Source: Eretmocerus hayati | Taxonomy: Eukaryota > Arthropoda > Insecta > Hymenoptera > Aphelinidae | Direction of reading: 5' to 3' | DNA: 64,000 bases | Assembly (NCBI GenBank): GCA_029851415.1 | Contig: CM056742.1 | Coordinates: 88,898,748-88,962,747 of the forward strand | Shown: positions 45,656 through 57,384 of the stretch, in pieces | How positions within the stretch are numbered: the stretch's first letter is position 1 | Layout: the number at the start of each line of letters is the position of its first letter | Notes under the pieces: generated by a model | Database searches by the model: none | Seen by the model: the letters and a program-made list of their open reading frames with translations, nothing else | What the model was told of the DNA's origin: nothing | Program-made: the position numbers and the translations under genes

Positions 45656-45948
45656 TGTTGGGCGTTGATGTTGAGGATGGTGGTTCAGGTTGTTGATTGA
45701 AGAGAACGCATCGGGTAATACTAGGGAGCACCGAAGCTTTATTGCACTTTTAATACACAACTAAAAAACTGATATTTTGGCGATATTCAATGTTCACATG
45801 GTGAACGAGGGAGCGAGATGTGTGTCAGGTGGCGTGCGAGACTATACTAACTGAACTGGCTGCACGACGCTCACGCAGCGAAAGCGAGAGCGCCACTGAA
45901 GTGAAAAAGAGTACTAACCGTGCCGAAAACATAAGCTGACTCCACACA
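45656..45948 (-). repeat. 5' LTR of the BEL element
   Basis: The same length (293 bp) as the 3' LTR and differing at six positions by eye. It carries the same TCAGTT initiator and AATAAA motifs. The adjoining GGCTC duplicates the target. Confidence 0.95.
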
Positions 45949-46496
45949 GGCTCATTATTGATCAATTTAATCAAACTCTCGAACTTTTATGAAGATTGAT
46001 TGAGGGGTTCAACCCAGACGGTGTGACAAAAAGAATACAACATACAAACATACGCATATGGACATACACAAGGTGTCATCGAAAACGAATAACAGACAGC
46101 GTTGTATTCAACGAATGGCAAGTATGGGAATACCATTTTGAGGGTCTTAGATAGCAGAATGAGATGAATTACCTCTCATTTAACTAGCAATTGCTTCTAG
46201 GGGTCAAGAATGAGGAATTCGGAAAATACCAAGTAAAAATTCCAGCACCGAAATCAAAGTTCAAGACAAAGTTTTTGCAAGGGTCATTATTAATCGGTTG
46301 ATTAGGCCGAAAGAGGACTGGGTGCATTGCGAGAGTTGGTTGAACAATGCCTGAAAATTTGAAAGAGATCGATAAAAGTATGTTCAAGTTATTGAGTGAC
46401 ATAGAAAGAAATATGAAAAAATTTCTTTTGGAAAAAATGGAAGTCACAATGAAAATCCCGTATTAACCTATCTCCTTGATATGACTGAGAAAGACT

Positions 46497-46990
46497 CAAA
46501 CAAAAGTATTTGAAGAGTTATTTCAAGATACTGGAATGCTAGAACGTTTGGACAAACATGGTCAAAAAATGTGTTGATTTTGAGGTAATCAATTTGACGT
46601 GGAAGGAGGAGTATCGAGAGTCTGGAGCTGTGAATGGACTGGGCTCATCATTGATCGATTTGAAGCAAACCCTCAAACTTTCATGGAGATTGGTTGAGGG
46701 GTTCAAGAGAAATGGCGTGATGAAGAGACGACAACATACAGACACCCACACATACGGACGTTGCCAAGGTGACACTGAAAATGAATCACAGACAGCGTTG
46801 TAATTAACGTATGGCAAGTACGAGGGTATCATTTTGAAGGTCTCGGCGAGCAGAACAAGATATATTGACTCTCATTAGGCTAGGAATTGCTTTTGGGGGT
46901 CAAAAATGAAGGATTCGGGAGAATTCCAAGCGAAAGTTTCCGCACCGATACAATACTTTCTCTTCGAGAAAGCGAAACACACAAAAAAGT
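46497..46990. repeat. Uninterrupted paralogue of the BEL target repeat
   Basis: Contains GAATGGACTGGGCTCATCAT (46632) without insertion, corresponding to the occupied site at 36622/45949. It gives an internal empty-site control for the retrotransposon. Confidence 0.8.
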
Positions 46991-47109
46991 CATTGTTCGG
47001 TCCATGCACTATCCCTCATTCCCAGTTTTGTTGGGAAGTGGAATAAGTCTCCCTCCAAAACCACGTCATTCAGCACTTTTTTTGATGACCCTGTTTCTAA
47101 TGTTGTAAT

Positions 47110-48070
47110 CATAGCGGCCAATCCCATCCGAGTCCGAACTTTTTAAGAATGGTTTTCGATGTAAAATTTAACGAGGAATCCGATCAGAATGATAAATTCG
47201 AGATAAAATTCGACTGAAAGGCCGAAAAAATGTTTTTATGCACAAAAGACTACTTTTTTGAGGTTATGTCGACCTTTCCCAGATTTGGAAGTATTTTTTT
47301 CGTGAAATCCAGCTTTTTTCACGTCGAGATATGTGATTGAAAATGGGTCTCACATCCGTGAAAAATTACTTAGAAAATGAAAAGGTCGACTTTTTTGCAA
47401 AGGACCTCATGCATATAGGCCGAAATCTGCTCCAAAAGTTTTGGCCCCGAAAGTCCTGGGGAAGATAGGCTTTTTGGGCCTAAAAATGGGTCCGTAATCC
47501 ATTTCCATCGAAACTGACCTCAAAAGCCGTAGTAGCGCATAACCTCCCCATTCAAAATACATTGGGAACGCCATTTTTGGTTCACAGCTCAAAACGATGT
47601 ACATCGCCCTGGCTGATTCTAATAGGATGTTGTTGGCCATCAAAAGATACAACTCTTCTGTACACTTTGGTGAAGGGGAACGATGGGCTAGTGGGTTAAA
47701 AATCGTGTTATTTCTAGAATTTCCGTGACTCTTGAGCTAAGATAGCGATTTAATCAGAAACAGAGAGGTTTCGCGAGAAATTGCTGAGGATTGAAGTTGT
47801 TCATTTTCCAATTTTTCTTCACAGAATCATTGATTTCATAAGCCCAACATTACTGACCAAGGCTCAGTCAATCAGAAAGTGCGAAAAAATGGTATTTTCT
47901 GCCTTTTTAGGCCTTGAAACGTCAATATAGGGGAAAATTAGTAAAGAGTTTCGAAAGATCTTCAGAAAATACACATTTCCCATTCTGGTCATTTTTCCGA
48001 AAAAACCCTTTCCCTTCGATTAATAACGCAAGAAAGGGCCAGAAATACGATTTGAGCACTTTAAGGGGGT
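47110..48070. repeat. Composite of dispersed repeats
   Basis: 47110-47410 is the inverse of 30545-30905. 47400-47640 is distantly like 57400-57620 (TCTGCTCCA, CCCCATTCAAAATACA, GGAACGC). 47640-48060 is closely similar to 50518-50945 (GTACACTTTGGTGAAGGGGA, GATGGGCTAGTGGGTTAAAA, TTCACAGAATCATTGATTT). None is coding. Confidence 0.65.
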
Positions 48071-48099
48071 TCGATAGTCACTCGTGAGTCAAGCTGAAA

Positions 48100-48950
48100 A
48101 CTGATAATAGCAATAAACCCAAAAATCCATATTTGCATTCCTAACTGCTTCAATTTCTATCTGTAAATTCAAATTATGAATTTAGATGAGGCCAACAAGT
48201 GGTCTCCGAGGCATTCTAAAATATCACCAGCTCAAAATTCCTAAAAGAATCAATACATTACCCACCAATTGTAGAAACTCATCCTCTCAATTACATAATC
48301 CTCAAGAATAGAACATGGACAAAAATCACTCATAATGTAAACGATATCAACTGTGACCGAATACATTCACGAGTTGCAACAGCTTGGCTCACATAGAGAT
48401 CGAGATTTTCATCTCTAAGTACGATTGATTACAAATGTATGTTGTCGAGCTACTGTAGATATAAATTGATCATGACTTATGGAAATATCGCATGATTTAA
48501 CATACTTCACTGACAGGACTCCACGAAATAAAATCGTTGGATTTCCTCTGATCTGACCATCGTATCGTCCCTGTGTCCGTGGAGGTAACCAATACGTGTC
48601 GGTTTCATCTGATCGTGTCTCCCTCGATCCCTGTGACGTGAAGACACATCTCTACGAGAAAGACTTCTCAATAATTGAAATATTGACAGAATATACACAA
48701 TAACATAGATCAGGGATGATGTATCTCAACTCAGAAGAGTTCGTTTCAAATGTACAATCATAGAGGACTACGATTAAGATGTATATTCGGGGATTCCCGG
48801 AGAACTTCCAGTGTAACTAGACGAGGAGAAAAAAATATTCTCCATGAAAACGGAGGATTGAGAGATAACTCTATCTATCCCATTCATTCTATTTCTCATT
48901 CATTCTAATCCAAAGGCGATCTAAATTCTATTCTAAACACACTCACGCGA
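48100..48950. other. No feature recognised
   Basis: A/T-rich, stop-rich sequence without repeats that I can support. Confidence 0.35.
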
Positions 48951-48954
48951 ACAC

Positions 48955-49300
48955 AAATCTATATCCTCGAGCCGGTGACAGCACGTCGTAAAATGTGAAT
49001 ATATTAATTATATTCGTCTTGTAAGTGTACGTGTATTAGATTGCCTCACAAGAGAGGATTCTACTCACACCCAGGAATACAAGACACAAGAATAGACACA
49101 CACACATACATTCTAACACAGTAATCCATATCCTCGAGTCGGTGAGAGTATACCGTGAAATGTGGATATATTTTCACTATATTCGTCTTGTGAGTGTACG
49201 TGTATGGACTGCCTCACAAAAGGTAATCCACAAACTCGCCCTCACACACACACAGACACACACGCGCGCGCGCACACAAAAACACACGGACCCACCGTTC
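48955..49300. repeat. Two-copy tandem repeat (~170 bp) ending in CA microsatellite
   Basis: ATCCTCGAGCCGGTGACAG (48962) and ATCCTCGAGTCGGTGAGAG (49130) begin two similar units, each containing TATATTCGTCTTGT(A/G)AGTGT and GCCTCACAA. The second is followed by a (CA)n/(CG)n tract at 49238-49290. Confidence 0.75.
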
Positions 49301-49714
49301 CACCGACCCATTCACCAACCCATCAATAAATACGCTGCCGAATGTTATCAGCAGAATGCTTTCTCAAAGCGTTATCACCTGAAATTTTTCTTTCTTGATG
49401 GTGAATAACAATTGTATAGCAATTTCCTTCCTTTTCTCCTCCATGTCGTTCTGGAACTTTTTAACGGTTCTAACGATTATGTGACATCTTGAATAATCCT
49501 TCAACGTTCTTCTGTGTTGAGTTTTGTTCATTTTGCCCATTAGTTCGTCTTCCTCATGGCGAAGAAATCATCATCAATTATTCCTTGTCTCATATTTCTG
49601 TCATATTTCTTCCAATTGAATCTATCTCTCCCTCAAGAATCCTCAATATTAGAATGAATTTTTGTCTTGATCGATATGAACGATCGAGACTTTATCGCTC
49701 GCGGGAATTTCAAA

Positions 49715-50017
49715 TCATATTATTACATGACTCGGCTAATGCAAGCTAATTTTAACCAACGGATTTGTTGATTAGGTGACATAGATCGATATTGGATTAC
49801 TCCAATTCGATCTATGTACCTTCAAAGCACCTCGCAATTCGAGTGTCGCAACTTGAAGGATTTTGATGGAATTTCAAATACATGAAAAATGAGATGAAGA
49901 GGTGCTTTGAAGGTACATAGATCGAATTGGAGTGATCCAATATCGATCTATGTCACTTAATCAACAAATCCGTTGGTTAAAATTAGCTTGCATTAGCCGA
50001 GTCATGTAATAATATGA
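49715..50017. mobile_element. 303-bp near-perfect palindrome
   Basis: 49715-49833 and 49899-50017 are inverse copies (TCATATTATTACATGACTCG to its inverse) with very few mismatches and a 65-bp loop. Within each arm ACATAGATCGATATTGG and CCAATTCGATCTATGT form a smaller nested palindrome. High arm identity implies recent origin or ongoing homogenisation. No target duplication was evident. Confidence 0.85.
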
Positions 50018-50517
50018 ATCCTCAATATTCATCGACATACTACAGTTGCTTGAGTCAATTTATCATTCTATTGTTGCACAAAAATTGTCTTTGGGACTGG
50101 ATGGTTGAGGATTCATGGTGAGAGATGTAGATAAATTGAAAGGAGGAATAGGATTTTTCCTAGAAGAAATTCTCGAGGGTGACGAACTAATCGATAGGAT
50201 CCTATCTAAATGATTATTCCAAAATAGACTCTGCTCACCGCTCACTGATTCCCCATAGTCCCTCAAAATTTCAAGACGATCGGTGGAAACGCCTGAGAGT
50301 TTTTGGATGCCATAGAAGAGGTAAATAGAAAAATTTACATTGGAATCATAGGGGGGTAAATTGAAATCCCGTATCAACCAATCACTTGAAAATGCCATTA
50401 AATGATACGGGAAGAGACTCTAGATCTTTCGAGTGGACGGAGGCTGATGATATCGATACCTCCTACAAATAGTATCACGTACGCTAACGCCCGGCGGAAA
50501 GTAACACGTGCGCACCC

Positions 50518-50945
50518 ATCAAAGAATACAACTTTTCTGTACACTTTGGTGAAGGGGAACGATGGGCTAGTGGGTTAAAAATCGTGTTATTTCTAGAATT
50601 TTCGTGACTCTTGAGCTGATATAGCGCTTTAATCGGAAACGAAGAGGTTTATCGACAAATTGCTGGAGATGAAAGTTGTTTATTTCCAATTTTTCTTCAC
50701 AGAATCATTGATTTTGTAAGCCCAACATTACTGACAAAGCCTCAGTCAATCAGAGAGTGTGGAAAAATGGTATTTTCTGCATTTTTAGGCCTTGAAACGT
50801 CAATATAGGGACAGATGATTAAAGAGTTCCAAAAGATCATCAAAAAATACACATTCTGCATTCCGGTCCATTTTCTGAAGAAAACCCTTCCTCTTCGATT
50901 ATTAACGCAAGAAAGGGCCAAAAATACGATTCGAGCACTTTAAAC
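50518..50945. repeat. Second copy of the 47640 repeat
   Basis: Direct copy of 47640-48060 with modest divergence, sharing GTACACTTTGGTGAAGGGGA and GGCCTTGAAACGTCAATATA. Confidence 0.8.
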
Positions 50946-51069
50946 TCGCAAAAGCTCGAAAAATTCAAATGCAACCCCCCTAATCTTTCAGCCTTAAATG
51001 ATGGCTTTTTTCCTATACTTACGGATTCCTATACCTCCTTGATCGATACACTGGGAATCTTGGCTGATA

Positions 51070-51333
51070 ACCGGAAAAGTGATGGATCTTGGGAAATCTT
51101 GGTAGTTTTCCGCAGTTCAAATGGTAATCTAACAAGTAGGACTGAAACAGACCTCAAATTTCGATCCTACATGGAGATATATGCCAAGGAATGACGAATC
51201 AGACCGTTATTCAGACCTCCATACCCTGTTGCCGAATGCACTCATGAGCCCAAGCGTTGCTGCCAGATCGAGTTCTACTGGCAGTTCTTGCGCCGTTTCC
51301 TCCGCATCTTGAATACGATTCTAGATATCAAAA
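51070..51333. mobile_element. Right-arm fragment of the TCGT foldback family
   Basis: GTGATGGATCTTGGGAAATC through CGAGTTCTACTGGCAGTTCT matches the right arm of the 7075-8399 element (about 7830-8090). It ends at GAATACGATTCTAGATATC, where satellite DNA begins. Confidence 0.8.
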
Positions 51334-54300
51334 GATCTCCGTGGGCTTTGATGATGAGTGAGTCACATCGTGATGGATTGTTTTGATTCGTATCATTGCA
51401 GAACTCGTGGAACCTCGATTTAAACTCTGAATCTCGGACCGGTTGGGACCGTATCGAATGCAGAATCTCTGATTTGACTGCATGATATTTCCTCCCTTGA
51501 TCTCGATGCCAATGCACGAAGCTTCTCGACAGATCAAATGATGAAGAAGAGCGATCATTCCACTCATCACTAAGCATCAATATTTTCCAACGATGTCAGA
51601 AACGAGACTACAACAGAAGTTCAAGCATACTCGTAGTCGTCATAGTGGCATAGTTTTGTGAATAAAAATGTAATATGGATCCCCGGGCCCTGGCGGCAAT
51701 GCACAGATCTTCCCGTGGACTCAAATGATGAGTCATTCACATGATAATGGATTCTTATGATTCTCATGAACCTCGATTCATACTCAGAATTTAAGACCGG
51801 TTGTGACCGTATCGAATGCAGAATCTCTGATTTGACTGGATGATATTTTCTTCCTTGATCTCGGTGCCAATACACAAAGCTCTCTGACAGTTTGACAAGT
51901 GAAAAATAGCAACTTTTCAACTCATCGTTGATTACCGTTGTTCTGCAGCTATATCATCAACAAAACTACATTACGAGTTCAAGCATACTCGTAGTCGTCA
52001 GATTGAACGCATGATATATTCTTCCTTCATCTCGATGCCAATGCACAAAGCTCTCTGACAGTTCAAATAGTGGAGCAGAGCGAGCATTTGAGTCATCGAT
52101 GAGTATTGTTGTTTTGCAGCGATCTCAGGGACAAGACTACAATACGATTCTAAGAATACTTGTAATCATCATATGTCCATAGTCTCGTGGATGAAAGTGT
52201 AGTTGAGTATACGTGGCAGTAATGCACAGATCTTTTCGTGGGCTCAATGGATGAGTTATTCACATGATGATGAATAGCTCTGACCCGTTTTATTGCAGAA
52301 CTCGCGCAACCTCGATTCGAATTCCGAATTCTGGGATGATTGGGACCGTATTGAATGCAGAACCTCGCCATCAAAAACATGATATCCTTCCTCTTGATCT
52401 TGATGTCGAGCCCCAAAGCTTCTTGACAGTTCGGATGATCGAGAAGAGCAACAATTCGACTCATCACTGAGCATCGTTATCTCGCAGCAATCTCAGAAAC
52501 TAGACTCCAATCACTTGCTCATGACTGACTCTCCCATGTGCTGCTCACTGACCCTCCAGCTGTTCGCACATGCAAACGGTGCTCATGTACTTTGTATTGA
52601 AGCGATAGCGCATCTAACCCCATCGTCGCGTCCGCAGAATGCAAATGTCTTCGCGTACAAAAAATTGCGCTTCCTTTTCCTACGTGAAATTTTCGGCACG
52701 GCACCTTGCAATGTTTTCGCGTACGCAAAATTCTTCTCACGGATGAAGTTCCGCGTGCGGCGATACTTTTCAGTTCACGTGCGCGGAGGCTCTCCCTAGA
52801 CAATCCTGCGCACACGGCGAAGAAATTTTGATTTCACGTACGTGCCAACGGCATGGGATTAGCTCTATCTTCAATGGGGAGGACGAGAGCACCTTTCGCA
52901 TGCGCGAAAAGCTAGCGGGTCTGTGTAGACTGCATTCGCTTACGCTAACACGAAAAGCAAAATACTCAGATATTAGGTAGACGCAGCACTATTTCGGGTG
53001 CGCGAAAAATTCTCGCGTACGCACAGATATTGCAAGGCGCCATCCCGAAAAATTTCACATAGGCGTAGGAGACACAATTTCGCGTACGCGTAGACTTCCT
53101 GATTTCGTAAACGCGACCATGGGGTTCGATGCGCTCTCGCTTCAATACAGAGTACATGAGCACCGGTTGCGAGTGCAAACAGCTAGAGAATCAGTGAGGG
53201 GAACATGGAAAAGTTACTGATGAGCAAGTGATTGAAGTCTAGTTTCTCAGATTGCTGCAGAACAACGATGTTTAGTAATGAGTGAAATTGTTGCTCTTTC
53301 CGATCATCCGAACTGTCGAAGAGCTTCATGCATTGACATCAGGATCAAAAAGACAAATTTCATGTTTCCAATTACGAGATTCTGAATTGAGGACGGTCAC
53401 CACCGATCCAAAATTCAGGGTTCGAATCGAGGTTTCGCGAGTTCTGCAATAATACGGATCAAAGCAATCGATAATGATGCGGATTACTCATCATTTGAGC
53501 CTACGGAGAGATCTGTGCATTGCCCACAGGGCCCAGGGTCCCATATTACATTTTCATTGATGAGACTATGCACCTATGACGATTACGAGTATTTCTACAA
53601 TCGTGATTGGAGTCCGATTTCTGACATCACCGAAGAATATTGATGCTCAGTGATGAGCGAAATGATTGCTCTTTTTCATTATACAAACAGTCGAAGAGCT
53701 CTGTGCATTGACGTCGGCATCAAGAAGAGAATATCATGTTTTACATTGAGAGATTCTGCATTCGATACAGTCACGACCAATCCGAAATTTGAAGTTTGAA
53801 TCGAGGTTATGCGAATTCTGCAATAATGGGGATAGAAGCAATCAATCATCATGCAGATTACTTATCATTTGGGCCGACGAAGAGATTTGGGCATCGCCAC
53901 CAGGGCCCAGGTAACCATATAACATTTTCATTCACGGTACTATGCACCCATGACAATGACGAGTATTCTTGGAATCGTATTGTAGTCTTATTTCTGGGAA
54001 ATAAATGCTCTCTCTCTCATCATTCGGACTGTCAAAGAGCTTTGTGCATTGTCATCGGGCTCAAGTAGAGGAAAATCATGCTTTCAATTGCGAGAGCTAC
54101 ATTCAATACGGTCACAACCGATCCAAGACTCAGAGTTTGAATCGAGGTTCAGCGAGCTCTGCAATAACACGGATCATAGCAATTCATTACGATGCGAATC
54201 ACTCATCATTCGAGCCCACGGGGAGATCTGAGCATTGCCGCCAGGGCCCAAGATCCATATTACATTTTTATTCACAAGACTCTGCACCTATGACGACTAC

Positions 54301-54790
54301 GAGTATTCTCGAATTCGTATTGTAGTCTTGTTTCTGATATCGCTGCAAAACAATGATGCTCAGTGATGAGTTAAATAGTTGCTCATTTCCACCTGTCAAA
54401 CTGTTACAGAGCTTCGTACATTGTAATCGGGATCAAGGAGAAAAATATCATGTTTGCAATCGCAAGATTCTTCATTCAATACAGTCACAACCGATCCATA
54501 ATTCAGAGTTTGAATCGAGGTTCCGCGAGATACGCAATAATACGATTCCAAGCAATTCGTTATGATACCAATCACCATCATCCAAGCCCACAGGGAGATC
54601 TGTGCATTGCCTCCAAGGCCAAGAATTCCTTATTACATTACCATTCATAAGACTATGCACCTATGACGACTACGAGTTATCTGAAAATCGTTGTTGAAAT
54701 CTACTTTTGAGATAACTTCAAAACAACGACGCTCAGTGGTAAATCGCATCTCTTCTCACCCTTAATTCGAGTCATCGAAGAGCTCTGGGC
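51334..54790. repeat. ~357-bp satellite in a large inverted arrangement
   Basis: Left of the centre (51334-52500) units run in one orientation, with GAATGCAGAATCTCTGATTT near 51458 and 51815 and a related block near 52353. Right of it (53241-54790) about four units run inverted (TTCGATACAGTCACGACC near 53764, similar near 54100 and 54478). The central 52501-53241 is itself palindromic (TAGACTCCAATCACTTGCTC against its inverse at 53222-53241; centre ~52,871) and contains CGCGTACGC motifs. Units hold AGATCTGTGCATTGCC(G/T)CC and CCAGGGCCC landmarks. Confidence 0.85.
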
Positions 54791-54879
54791 ACTGCCTCCG
54801 AGATCCAGAGGAAAAAACATCCCGGTACCAATAATGTGATTAGGTGAAAAATCTTACGAGAGCGGATGACTCCCAACAT

Positions 54880-56260
54880 TACTCAAGCAAAATTACGGGA
54901 CATGCGGCAAACGAGTTGAGGGTGGAAAACTCTCGCATGACCAAAAATTCCCCGAATCGTGCACGCGAGAGTTCATAACTCCGGGAGACTGTTGAATTTC
55001 CGGTGCGATCGCGATCTGCACGCGAAGATCCGAAACTCGGAGCAGGTCAATTGAGGCCGGAAAATTCCTGCGTACGCGGTAATCCAAACTCGGCGCAAAC
55101 GAGTTCAGGTTGGAAAAATTTCGTGTGCGCAGAGATTTTTCCCTTCAGCCCGCGAATGTTCGAAACTCGTGGTAGTCGAGCTTGGATTGATATCTTCTGC
55201 GTACGCGAAAATTACTCACATCGCGCGCGCAAAATTCGAAATCACCTCGACAGACAAGTGAGAAAATGGAAACTTTCGCAGGCGCGGAATAGTAGAATTC
55301 GATACCGTAATCTCACAAAAGACATATGGTGTAGTTTATGTCAACGCAATACAACTATCTAAGTAAAGTTTTATTACCACCTCAGCGGTCATACCCCGAA
55401 CCAAAGTGTGTCAATCACCAAACAACTGGCATTCTCTCGGTTATCGAACTCCCAAGAGGGATGTTTTGGTTTTTGCACACAAAAGCACTGTCAATACACA
55501 CTGTCACCATCTCTTCATCAGAGACTTTCCGAATCGTTCACTCTCGCATGCGCGAAGCGGAAAGTTACCCGCACACACGGGAATTCCCCACCTCCTACAG
55601 ATGCTTTGTCAGCTTCTCAATTATACGATCACGAAAAAAGGTGTCTTTCTTCCCATCTAGGAAATTGAGCGTACGCGAAAAGAGCTCCTCACGGTCGCGA
55701 CAGTGGACATTGTTACGCGTAGAGTAACAACCCTTGATATTTCACAGGGAGACGAATCTTTAAAGTTCCCGAAACGAGATATTATGTTGGAGAAAGAGCC
55801 CCGAAGTTTATCGAGAGATAAAGAGACAGAGTCATTTCGCGTTGTTTACACAGGTAAAATCATAGCGTGAACCACCACTCCGTCCATGCGAATTACCCAA
55901 AAGATGATCTGGACTGCGCAAAGGGGAAACGAAAACCCGATAAATTGTTGAAATTAGCATACGCGAGCATGAACTTAAGTTCATGCTCGTCAAGCATAAC
56001 ATTTTTATGTTATGCTTGACGCTGAGATTGCTGTCGTGTATGAGCGAGTTAGACCATAGCGTACGCGAGGCTCATGTGGAAAAGAGAATGAGAAAAAACG
56101 GGAACAGGACAATTTCTTGCTAACGCGATGATTCTGTAATTGCACGCGGAAAATGATGTGACGTATCGTACGATTTATCGCGTACGCATAACCTAACCTC
56201 ATTGACTCACTCCAACAGCACCAATCTCTCGCACTTAAGTAGAGGATCACTGCCGAAACT
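54880..56260. repeat. Degenerate CGCGTACGCGAAAA-type repeat region
   Basis: Motifs such as GCGTACGCGAAAA, GCGTACGCGGTAA and GCACGCGAGAG are scattered every 40-100 bp, with phrases like GAAACTCG and GGAAAA(A)TT repeated. It resembles the core satellite of the giant foldback and the apex of the 52.9-kb palindrome. A 20-bp self-complementary TATGTT/AACATA patch with GAACTTAAGTTC lies near 55970-56020. Confidence 0.6.
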
Positions 56261-56489
56261 CCAAATCAGGTCGATTGAATCGGCTAATCCCCCAGCCTAA
56301 GTGAAAAAATGAGGCATCACCTCTTGCGAGCAGAAGGGTCACTCGGCGAACTCAAAATAGCTCGATCTGCATTGAGTCCGCTACTTTGTCTGCACTGAGC
56401 CTCAGCAGACGACAGCTCAAGCCGCGCATCACAGCAGAAAATAAACATTCCCAACGAAGCAATTTGACAGGAATGCTCCTAGACCGACG

Positions 56490-57250
56490 AAAGGAATTGA
56501 ACATAACCCAAATATGTGGCATCATCCCGCACAAACCGGTTGCGGGCCATGCAATTTGTGCACCGAAAACATGGCCCGCAGCAGACACATCGCATCATCT
56601 GTACTGCGTTATCTGCGACGAGATGTCTGCTACGATACGGCATGCCAACCTTCTGCTGCAGCGGCCTAGGCCAAGGTCACGAATGTCTGTTTGTCGGCTC
56701 TCGCCACGCATGCCACATAACAACATTCCACACACCTTATTATTTGACAACACTCTCCGTGATTCCCACAACACAAAAATTCAATATCAAACGCAAAAAA
56801 CACTGCGCCGTTGCCTCTGTAGGAGCGCTCATGAAATTATGCAATGCCGCTGCCACCGCACCCGCCGAAGACACAGCTGCCACGAAAACGCGAAGGCCCC
56901 AACACACACAGTACACCGAATTAATTTTTAATTTTGCCGACGCCAACAGCTCGCGCAAGAAAGCACGGTTCACAATCAACACAAGAGCAGCCGATGAACA
57001 CACCCCTCCGAGCAGTGTGTGGCCGCGGGGATTCACTGTGTAAAAAAGTTGATTTCCGAACGAACCATCCTGCCCCACGTGGAAAAGAGGTGGATGAGTC
57101 GAGATGATCATCTTTTCGTCTGCTACAGCTTATGCACGCTCGATCTGACGAAAATCAACTCCACCGAGTTGTTATTGCGTGATGCTGCGCCTGCAGTCTC
57201 ATGCAGTGTAATTTTTGTTGCATTTTTTGATGCACTTATTATGTGGTGAT
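56490..57250. repeat. Possible degenerate copy of the giant-foldback arm
   Basis: GGCATGCCAACCTTCTGCTG (56639) and GGCCTAGGCCAAGG resemble GGCATGTTGGCCGTCTGCTG and CATCGGCCAAGGCAGCGG of the right arm (29008). ACACAGTACAC and a GCCGC(T)GCC-rich stretch follow in the same order. Similarity is patchy. Open frames of 123-181 codons overlap on both strands and show no domain. Confidence 0.35.
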
Positions 57251-57384
57251 TTATGATTCCTAGTTTTCACGATGCGGTTGATCTATCCTGCATCTCTACA
57301 CGACTAGAGGATGATTCCTCCAATCCTGATTGCAAAGATCATACAGATCTCAAGGATCTTGATTGGGTTCGTTTGGTTTAGAAG

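Larger units (their letters stand above)
36623..45948 (-). mobile_element. BEL/Pao LTR retrotransposon, complete ends, inactive
   Basis: Two 293-bp LTRs bound a 9.3-kb element on the minus strand with a 5-bp duplication, GGCTC (36618-36622 and 45949-45953). Domain order in the transcript direction is leader, gag (DUF1759 type, zinc knuckles), retropepsin (DUF1758 type), reverse transcriptase, RNase H, then integrase and DUF5641. This order and content define BEL/Pao. The LTRs differ at six positions by my count (about 2%). Several stops, at least one frameshift and a duplicated integrase make it non-functional. I see no envelope gene. Confidence 0.96.
36480..46300. repeat. Repeat unit split by the BEL insertion
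   Basis: 36480-36622 plus 45949-46300 form one copy of a repeat whose neighbour copy at 46497-46990 is uninterrupted. Shared landmarks are AAGTATTTGAA, TTATTTCAAGATACTGG, ATGGACTGGGCTC, GAGGGGTTCAA and GGGGTCAA(G/A)AATGA(A)GGATTCGG. The two copies are direct tandem repeats; the first contains the retrotransposon. Confidence 0.8.

Noticed and set aside
36623..45948. Endogenous retrovirus with an envelope gene
   Set aside because: Domain order and DUF1759/DUF1758/DUF5641 signatures are BEL/Pao, and no envelope frame lies after integrase.
56386..57111. Overlapping 123-181-codon frames on opposite strands
   Set aside because: No recognisable domain, overlap on both strands, and a better explanation as a decayed repeat arm.
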